DNA of 32,545 nucleotides from Paulinella micropora (Eukaryota > Cercozoa > Imbricatea > Euglyphida): contig BJOX01000157.1 of assembly GCA_009731375.1 (NCBI GenBank), positions 138,481 to 171,025 on the forward strand. Reading direction: 5' to 3'. Positions within the stretch are counted from its first letter, which is position 1. Every line of letters starts with the position of its first letter. The notes under the pieces were generated by a model, which had not been told where the DNA came from, did not search any database, and worked only from the letters and a program-made list of their open reading frames with translations. A program made the translations under genes and the position numbers. This document shows, one piece after another, positions 1 through 32,545 of the stretch.

Positions 1-164
1 AAGGGCAGTTCCAACACTTCCAGACGGGCCGGTATGTTCAATGAAAATACTGGTCCAGAAATAGACCGGTATGTTCAATGAAAATACTGGTGGCACCGAC
101 GGGAATCGAACTGGCGACAGGGCCCAGATGGTAGAACTTGACCACTGGGCTATCACGGTGTCCA

Positions 165-168
<4 letters not shown>
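1..168 (-). mobile_element. SINE C copy cut by the window edge
   Basis: Head and part of the body of the same SINE. Contains an internal tandem duplication of about 40 bp (CCGGTATGTTCAATGAAAAT repeated at 30-49 and 66-85). Confidence 0.75.
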
Positions 169-197
<29 letters not shown>

Positions 198-289
198 TAG
201 GGGCCGCGGCAACACCTGAAAGGACGGTTTGCGGTGCGCTTCGCGCATCCCCCCCCTCTTCCCAAGGTTGCTTTTCCTCTCATTCTCAC

Positions 290-640
290 ATGCGCAACTT
301 TTACAGCCTTGGAGCAACCTTAGCCATTCATTTTGGTGCCGGCAAATCAGCTTCGGGTACTTACAATTGCGGGGCTGGGGTTCCCGGGGGGAGGGCCCCC
401 CGGACCCCAACCCACCCCCCCCTTTCCACAGTCGACAGGGTACGTTCAATGGCAGGAGGTAACCGGCATAAACCCTTCCGGCACAACTCTTAGAGCCTTG
501 GAGCATTCTCAGCCATTCATTTTGGTGTCGGCTAATTCGCGTGGGGTACGTATAATTGCCGGGATGGGGTTCCCGGGGGGAGGGCCCCTTCCCCGTCGAC
601 AGGGTACGTTCAATTGCCGGAGGTACCAGCAGGGCGCAAG
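290..640. repeat. Two-copy direct repeat, GC-rich
   Basis: Two units of about 150-170 bp (about 299-462 and 487-627) share AGCCTTGGAGCA, CAGCCATTCATTTTGGTG, GGGTTCCCGGGGGGAGGGCC and GTCGACAGGGTACGTTCAAT. Not seen elsewhere in the window. No convincing gene. Confidence 0.75.
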
Positions 641-750
641 TGTAAGCTCTGGTGGCACAAAAAACTATCATTTCTGGATTTTGTGCGACCCGGCAACAAA
701 ACTTTTGGATCTCCGAAGAGAGCTCACCGAGAGGTGTCGAGTATTATTCC

Positions 751-1300
751 GACAGGGGTGCGAAAAAAAACAAGGAATTTTGGCATAGAGGACACTCCCC
801 TAACGCAAATATTTGCGTGAATTCCAAAAAAATATATCAGCATCAACATCGACTCTCGGGCTAGCCACCCTGCAAATATGAGTTCCCAAATCCTCCTGGT
901 TCCCACAAAGCATGATTGTAGGGACAGGGGTGCAAAATAGGCCAAAAAAAACAAGGAATTTCGGCATTCAGGACCCCTAACGCAAACTTCTGCGTGAATT
1001 CGAAACCTTTAATATCAGTATCAACATCGAGTCTGAGGCTAGCCACCCTGTCAATATGAGCTCCCAAATCCCCCTTGTTCCCACAAACCATGATTTATGG
1101 GGACAGGGGGTGCAGATGGATGGAAAAAACAAGGAAATTTGGCATTCAGGACACTCCCCTAACGCAAATATTTGCGTGAATTCCAAAAAAAAATTATATC
1201 AGCATCAACATCGAGTCTGGGGCTGGCCACCCTGCAAATGAGAGCGCCCAACTCCTCCTCGTTATCACAAACAATCATTTATGGGGACAGGGGTGCGGAA
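751..1300. repeat. Tandem repeat, three units of 172-184 bp
   Basis: GACAGGGGTGC recurs at 751, 923, 1102 and 1286. Each unit holds AACAAGGAATTT, CCCCTAACGCAAA, a perfect 16-bp palindrome ACGCAAATATTTGCGT in units 1 and 3 (803-818, 1162-1177; degenerate in unit 2), and TATCAGCATCAACATCGA. AT/GC-mixed, no coding signal. Confidence 0.82.
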
Positions 1301-1400
1301 ATGCGGGGGTGGGGTACACAATTTCCATTTCCCCCCTCCCCCCCAAACCCCCAACCCTACTCCCAACACCTTTTCAGTAATAATAATAATAATAATAATA

Positions 1401-1454
<54 letters not shown>

Positions 1455-1685
1455 GTGCTTCTCTGTCAATGGCTGATGCATTTCTGCACATGCGCCTCCA
1501 TCGTCTCACCCGTGAGGGGAGTACGAAGAATTGACGATAAGCTCTAATGACACCCCCGCAAGGGCAGTTCCAACACTTCCAGACGGACCGGTATGTTCAA
1601 TGAAAATACTGGTGGCACCGACGGGAATCGAACTGGCGACAGGGCCCAGATGGTAGAACTTGACCACTGGGCTATCACGGTGTCC
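1455..1685 (-). mobile_element. SINE C, full-length, tRNA-derived head
   Basis: Minus strand reads GACACCGTGATAGCCCAGTG: an A box (TAGCCCAGTGG, 1664-1674) and then a B box (AGTTCGATTCC, 1624-1634), with a trailing CGGTGCCACCA that pairs with the 5' end in six of seven positions like a tRNA acceptor. Then a 150-bp body ending in GAGAAGCACT and an (ATT)n tail (1379-1454). The T and anticodon arms pair poorly, so this is a tRNA-related SINE, not a tRNA gene. Confidence 0.78.
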
Positions 1686-2055
<370 letters not shown>

Positions 2056-2103
2056 CGCCACCAGAATACGCAACGCCTACGGCAAACTCAACCGTGCACA
2101 TGA

Positions 2104-2125
2104 AATACATACATACATACATGCA

Positions 2126-2157
<32 letters not shown>

Positions 2158-2263
2158 CATACATACATACATACATACATACATACATAAATACATACAC
2201 AAATACATACACACATACATACATACATACATACATACACACAAACACATAAATAGATACATA
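2104..2263. repeat. (CATA)n array abutting exon 28 donor
   Basis: On the transcript strand this reads (TATG)n and follows the GTATGTAT donor of exon 28. Confidence 0.9.
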
Positions 2264-2264
2264 C

Positions 2265-27254
<24,990 letters not shown>

Positions 27255-27285
27255 CTGCCACGAAACGCGAAGGATAGTAACACTA

Positions 27286-27440
<155 letters not shown>

Positions 27441-27442
27441 AA

Positions 27443-27509
27443 TAGTGCTTCTCTGTCAATGGCTAATGCAAATCTGCACATGCGCCTCAATCGTCTCACC
27501 CGTGAGGGA
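27443..27509 (-). mobile_element. SINE C 3' fragment
   Basis: Only the last 67 bp of the body (GTGAGACGATT...CACT on the minus strand), between (GTA)n/(ATA)n and (AAC)n(ATA)n. Confidence 0.7.
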
Positions 27510-27523
27510 ATAACAACAACAAC

Positions 27524-27587
<64 letters not shown>

Positions 27588-27834
27588 GTGCTTCTCTGTC
27601 AATGGCTGATGCAAATCTGCACATGCACCTCCATCGTCTCACCCGTGAGGGGAGTACGAAGAATTGACGATAGGCTGTAATGACACCCCCGCAAGGGCAG
27701 TTCCAACACTTCCAGACGGACCGGTATGTTCAATGAAAATACTCGTCCAGACGGACCGGTATGTTCAATGAAAATACTGGTGGCACCGACGGGAATCGAA
27801 CTGGCGACAGGGCCCAGATGGTAGAACTTGACCA

Positions 27835-27838
<4 letters not shown>
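27588..27838 (-). mobile_element. SINE C copy with the same internal duplication, A box missing
   Basis: Body and B box intact; the head stops at GACCACTG and runs into (ATA)n. Shares the internal 40-bp duplication with the copy at 1-168, so both belong to one subfamily. (ATT)n tail at 27519-27587. Confidence 0.75.
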
Positions 27839-27901
<63 letters not shown>

Positions 27902-27916
27902 GTATTAGTAATAATA

Positions 27917-27961
<45 letters not shown>

Positions 27962-27964
<3 letters not shown>

Positions 27965-28029
27965 GTGCTTCTCTGTCAATGGCTGATGCATTTCTGCACA
28001 TGCGCCTCCATCGTCTCACCCGTGAGGGG
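27962..28029 (-). mobile_element. SINE C 3' part running into a gap
   Basis: Matches the SINE tail end; the head is hidden in the 28030-28966 gap. (ATA)n with a few GTA interruptions precedes it on the plus strand. Confidence 0.7.
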
Positions 28030-28966
28030 NNNNNNNNNNNNNNNNNNNNNNNNNNNNNNNNNNNNNNNNNNNNNNNNNNNNNNNNNNNNNNNNNNNNNNN
28101 NNNNNNNNNNNNNNNNNNNNNNNNNNNNNNNNNNNNNNNNNNNNNNNNNNNNNNNNNNNNNNNNNNNNNNNNNNNNNNNNNNNNNNNNNNNNNNNNNNNN
28201 NNNNNNNNNNNNNNNNNNNNNNNNNNNNNNNNNNNNNNNNNNNNNNNNNNNNNNNNNNNNNNNNNNNNNNNNNNNNNNNNNNNNNNNNNNNNNNNNNNNN
28301 NNNNNNNNNNNNNNNNNNNNNNNNNNNNNNNNNNNNNNNNNNNNNNNNNNNNNNNNNNNNNNNNNNNNNNNNNNNNNNNNNNNNNNNNNNNNNNNNNNNN
28401 NNNNNNNNNNNNNNNNNNNNNNNNNNNNNNNNNNNNNNNNNNNNNNNNNNNNNNNNNNNNNNNNNNNNNNNNNNNNNNNNNNNNNNNNNNNNNNNNNNNN
28501 NNNNNNNNNNNNNNNNNNNNNNNNNNNNNNNNNNNNNNNNNNNNNNNNNNNNNNNNNNNNNNNNNNNNNNNNNNNNNNNNNNNNNNNNNNNNNNNNNNNN
28601 NNNNNNNNNNNNNNNNNNNNNNNNNNNNNNNNNNNNNNNNNNNNNNNNNNNNNNNNNNNNNNNNNNNNNNNNNNNNNNNNNNNNNNNNNNNNNNNNNNNN
28701 NNNNNNNNNNNNNNNNNNNNNNNNNNNNNNNNNNNNNNNNNNNNNNNNNNNNNNNNNNNNNNNNNNNNNNNNNNNNNNNNNNNNNNNNNNNNNNNNNNNN
28801 NNNNNNNNNNNNNNNNNNNNNNNNNNNNNNNNNNNNNNNNNNNNNNNNNNNNNNNNNNNNNNNNNNNNNNNNNNNNNNNNNNNNNNNNNNNNNNNNNNNN
28901 NNNNNNNNNNNNNNNNNNNNNNNNNNNNNNNNNNNNNNNNNNNNNNNNNNNNNNNNNNNNNNNNNN

Positions 28967-29172
28967 GTCAATGGCGAATGCATTTCTGCATATGTGCCTT
29001 CATCGTCTCACCCGCGAGGGGAGTACGAAGATTTGACGATAGGCTCTACTGACACCCCCGCAAGGCAGCTCCAAGCCTTCCAGACAGACCAATACGTTCA
29101 AAGAAAATATCCTTTGAAAATACTGGCACCGACGGGAATCGAACTGGCGACAGGTCCCAGATGGTAGACCTT
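28967..29172 (-). mobile_element. SINE C copy, diverged, bounded by two gaps
   Basis: Body and B box present with more substitutions and a small internal duplication (GAAAATATCCTTTGAAAATA). It runs into gaps at both ends. Confidence 0.7.
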
Positions 29173-29264
29173 NNNNNNNNNNNNNNNNNNNNNNNNNNNN
29201 NNNNNNNNNNNNNNNNNNNNNNNNNNNNNNNNNNNNNNNNNNNNNNNNNNNNNNNNNNNNNNNN

Positions 29265-29374
29265 GCATCCAGTCCTCCATTCCATAAGGAAAGTCTCCAC
29301 ACCAATCGGTGGAATAAAGGAAGTGACGGCATAGAACATTACTCTAGGAGCTTTATACCAATCAGCCCATGGAA
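29265..29374 (-). mobile_element. Element D, copy 2, partial
   Basis: Nearly identical to 1854-1955 of copy 1; starts at a gap and lacks the last 15 bp (GGACCGATGGC on the plus strand) before (ATA)n. Confidence 0.65.
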
Positions 29375-29416
29375 ATAATAATAATAATAATAATAATAAT
29401 CATAATAATAATAATG

Positions 29417-29448
<32 letters not shown>

Positions 29449-29679
29449 AGTGCTTCTCTGTCAATGGCTGATGCAAATCTGCACATGCGCCTCCATCGTC
29501 TCACCCGTGAGGGGAGTACGAAGATTTGACGATAGGCTCTACTGACACCCCCGCAGGGCAGTTCCAACACTTCCAGACAGACCGGTATGTTCAATGAAAA
29601 TACTGGTGGCACCGACGGGAATCGAACTGGCGACAGGGCCCAGATGGTAGAACTTGACCACTGGGCTATCACGGTGTCC
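29449..29679 (-). mobile_element. SINE C full-length copy, half of an inverted pair
   Basis: Head, A and B boxes and body intact, tail (29375-29448) made of ATA with ATG interruptions. Its head faces the oppositely oriented copy at 29941. Confidence 0.77.
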
Positions 29680-29940
<261 letters not shown>

Positions 29941-30134
29941 GGCCCTGTCGCCAGTTCGATTCCCGTCGGTGCCACCAGTATTTTCATTGAACATACCGGT
30001 CCGTCTGGAAGTGTTGGAACTGCCCTTGCGGGGGTGTCATTAGAGCCTATCGTCAATTCTTCGTACTCCCCTCAGAGGTGAGGCGATGGAGGCGCATGTG
30101 CAGATTTGCATCAGCCATTGACAGAGAAGCACTA
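29941..30134 (+). mobile_element. SINE C plus-strand copy, A box missing
   Basis: Begins at GGCCCTGTCGCCAG just before the B box and continues to GAGAAGCACTA, then a (TTA)n tail (30135-30203). The only copy in this orientation. Confidence 0.77.
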
Positions 30135-30180
<46 letters not shown>

Positions 30181-30204
30181 TATTACTATTATTATTATTA
30201 TTAG

Positions 30205-30791
30205 AAGAAGAAGAAGAAGAAGAAGAAGAAGAAGAAGAAGAAGAAGAAGAAGAAGAAGAAGAAGACGAAGAAGACGAAGAAGACGAAGACGAAGAAGACG
30301 AGGACGAAGAAGAAGACGAAGAAGAAGAAGAAGAAGAAGAAGAAGAAGAAGAAGAAGAAGAAGAAGAAGAAGAAGAAGAAGAAGAAGAAGAGAGAAGAAG
30401 AAGAGAGAAGAAGAAGAAGAGAGAAGAAGAAGAAGAAGAGAAGAAGAAGAAGAAGAAGAAGAAGAAGAAGAAGAAGAAAGAAGAAGACGAAGAAGAAGAA
30501 GAAGAAGAAGAAGAAGAAGAAGAAGAAGAAGAAGAAGAAGAAGAAGAAGAAGAAGAAGACGAAGAAGAAGACGAAGAAGAAGAAGAAGAAGAAGAAGAAG
30601 AAGAAGAAGAAGAAGAAGAAGAAGAAGAAGAAGAAGAAGAAGAAGAAGAAGAAGAAGAAGAAGAAGACGAAGAAGAAGAAGAATTCCTTCCTTCCTTCCT
30701 TCCTTCCTTCCTTTCTTTCTTTCTTTCTTTCTTCCTTTCTTTCTTTCTCTTTTTTTCCTTCTTTCTTTCTTTCTTTCTTTCTTTCTTTTTT

Positions 30792-30829
<38 letters not shown>

Positions 30830-30913
30830 TTCCTTCCTTCCTTTCTTCCTTCCTTCCTTCCTTCTTTCCTTCCTTCCTTCTTTCCTTCCTTCCTTCCTTC
30901 CTTCCTTCCTTTT

Positions 30914-30949
<36 letters not shown>

Positions 30950-30950
30950 G

Positions 30951-30984
<34 letters not shown>

Positions 30985-31020
30985 CTCTCTCTCTCTCTCC
31001 CCCCCCCTCTCTCTCTCCTT
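30205..31020. repeat. (GAA)n purine block joined to a (TTCC/TTTC)n pyrimidine block
   Basis: 30205-30681 is GAA with GAC and GAGA variants; 30683-31020 is almost pure pyrimidine (TTCC, TTTC, CTCT). Confidence 0.92.
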
Positions 31021-31035
31021 CCCTCCCTCCTCTCT

Positions 31036-31600
31036 CTTACATTACATTACATTACATTACATTAAATTATATACACATACGACGTACGTATGTGTGCAAT
31101 TTCCAGTATTTGATTGGAGAGAGAGAGATAGAGATGAGATGAGATGAGATGAATTTAGATTAGATTAGATTAGATTAGATTAGATTAGATTACATTGCAG
31201 TGCATTACATTACATGACATTACATTACATTTACATTACATTTACATTACATTATATTACATTACATTACATTACATTACATTACATTACATTACATTAC
31301 ATTACTCATCTCATCTCATCTCATCTCATCTCATCCCATCTCATCTCATCTCATCTCATCTCATCTCATCTATCTCATCTCATCTCATCTCATCTCATCT
31401 CATCTCATCTCATCTCATCTCATCTAATCTAATCTAATCATTCGATTCGATTCGATTCGATTCGACTAGACTAGACTAGACTAGACTAGACTAGACTAGA
31501 CTAGACTAGACTAGACTAGACTAGACTAGACTAATCTAATCTAATCTCATCTAATCTAATCTAATCTAATCTAATCTGATGTAATGTAATCTATCTAATC
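31036..31600. repeat. Series of pentanucleotide arrays
   Basis: ATTAC 31038-31066; GAGAT 31130-31150; TTAGA 31155-31190; TTACA 31195-31303; TCATC 31305-31425; AATCT, TTCGA 31440-31465; CTAGA 31466-31530; AATCT 31531-31600. Confidence 0.92.
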
Positions 31601-31693
31601 TAATATGTTTGACAGAGTGTCTGTTGGTCTCCCATATGCTTGGTTGATTTTTCTTGGGAGTGCTGCTCTCATGGCAAGCCCGGGCTGGATCCG
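31600..31693. other. Unique 90-bp segment, unidentified
   Basis: Not repetitive; on the minus strand one frame reads IQPGLAMRAALPRKINQAYG. It could be a further exon, but there is no family match and no convincing splice pair. Confidence 0.3.
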
Positions 31694-31695
31694 TA

Positions 31696-31828
31696 CATAC
31701 ATACATACATACATACATACATACATACATACATACATACATAACATACATAACATACATAACATAACATAACATAACATACATAACATACATAACATAA
31801 CCAACATACCCAACATACCCAACATACA
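31696..31828. repeat. CATA array and AACAT/ACCCA pentamer arrays
   Basis: CATA to 31742, then CATAACATA and CCCAACATA units. Confidence 0.9.
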
Positions 31829-32545
31829 AGAAGAAGAAGAAGAAGAAGAAGAAGAAGAAGAAGAAGAAGAAGAAGAAGAAGAAGAAGAAGAAGAAGAAGA
31901 AGGAGGAGGAGGAGGAGGAGGAGGAGGAGGAGGAGGAGGAGGAGGAGGAGGAGGAGGAGGAGGAGGAGGAGGAGGAGGAGGAGGAGGAGGAGGAGGAGGA
32001 GGAGGAGGAGGAGGAGGAGGAGGAGGAGGAGGAGGAGGAGGAGGAGGAGGAGGAGGAGGAGGAGGAGGAGGAGGAGGAGGAGGAGGAGGAGGAGGAGGAG
32101 GAGGAGGAGGAGGAGGAGGAGGAGGAGGAGGAGGAGGAGGAGGAGGAGGAGGAGGAGGAGGAGGAGGAGGAGGAGGAGGAGGAGGAGGAGGAGGAGGAGG
32201 AGGAGGAGGAGGAGGAGGAGGAGGAGGAGGAGGAGGAGGAGGAGGAGGAGGAGGAGGAGGAGGAGGAGGAGGAGGAGGAGGAGGAGGAGGAGGAGGAGGA
32301 GGAGGAGGAGGAGGAGGAGGAGGAGGAGGAGGAGGAGGAGGAGGAGGAGGAGGAGGAGGAGGAGGAGGAGGAGGAGGAGGAGGAGGAGGAGGAGGAGGAG
32401 GAGGAGGAGGAGGAGGAGGAGGAGGAGGAGGAGGAGGAGGAGGAGGAGGAGGAGGAGGAGGAGGAGGAGGAGGAGGAGGAGGAGGAGGAGGAGGAGGAGG
32501 AGGAGGAGGAGGAGGAGGAGGAGGAGGAGGAGGAGGAGGAGGAGG
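31829..32545. repeat. (AGA)n then a very long (GGA)n, off the window end
   Basis: AGA 31829-31901, then GGA from 31902 to the last base with no interruption that I can see, more than 640 bp. Confidence 0.95.

Noticed and set aside
1604-1685. A functional tRNA gene
   Set aside because: A and B boxes and acceptor-like ends exist, but the T and anticodon arms do not pair well and the same unit recurs with a common body and (ATT)n tail, so it is a SINE.
30078-31142. 354-codon open frame with poly-Glu and FLPSFLPS
   Set aside because: Begins inside a SINE and continues through GAA and TTCC arrays; no protein feature beyond repeat.
31829-32545. Telomere or centromere satellite
   Set aside because: GGA and AGA trinucleotides do not match known telomere units and there is no higher-order structure.

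Overview
This window is eukaryotic nuclear DNA from a genome choked with microsatellites. Most long open frames in it are translated simple repeats (GATA, CATA, ATA, GAA, GGA) and are not genes. It is a scaffold piece with eleven N gaps. The visible gene has short exons with GT/AG and some GC/AG introns, and the repeats include a tRNA-derived SINE and a small LTR-like element. That fits a large-genome protist or alga. The CRFE-T-D stretch of the protein resembles plant GNOM slightly more than animal GBF1, but I cannot name the species.

One real gene dominates. Reading the minus strand from 27254 down to 2265, I found 28 short exons (34 to 128 bp) that join by hand into one frame with every phase matching: 1,903 coding bases (634 codons and one extra base) spread over 25 kb. 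The product is the N-terminal part of a large ARF guanine-nucleotide exchange factor of the GBF1/GNOM class: DCB domain, first HUS box, a long Ser/Ala-rich insert, the rest of HUS, the N-F-D-C-N and A-F-P-V-S-G boxes, then the start of the Sec7 domain. The extreme N-terminus lies above 27254. The catalytic end of Sec7 and the C-terminal HDS domains should lie to the left of the window or be lost.

The introns hold an unusual structure. Most exons have one or more decayed, truncated copies of themselves in the adjoining microsatellite. Copies on the downstream side carry the 3' end of the exon plus its donor; copies on the upstream side carry the acceptor plus the 5' end. Exon/intron boundaries therefore seem to have been duplicated into the introns together with the repeats, and several tetranucleotide arrays start directly at the donor. 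Two exons of an unrelated SNF2-type helicase (DEGH box and Q-N-N-L motif), on the same strand, sit inside the intron between 11136 and 8577.

Mobile elements: (A) an LTR-like miniature element with 226-bp TG...CA terminal repeats and a 320-bp interior, at least seven copies or solo ends, nearly all bounded by GATA/TATC arrays; (B) a 390-440 bp family with one copy in each orientation; (C) a tRNA-headed SINE with an (ATT)n tail, eight copies at the two ends of the window; (D) a second ATT-flanked family with two copies.

Layout: 1-2260 SINEs and two tandem-repeat blocks; 2265-8577 Sec7, linker and late HUS exons; 8578-11135 elements B and A and the SNF2 fragment; 11136-21442 HUS and linker exons with four A copies; 21443-27254 DCB exons with a large palindrome at 24.0-24.7 kb; 27286-30204 SINE cluster; 30205 to the end purine/pyrimidine tracts and pentamer arrays, ending in more than 600 bp of (GGA)n.
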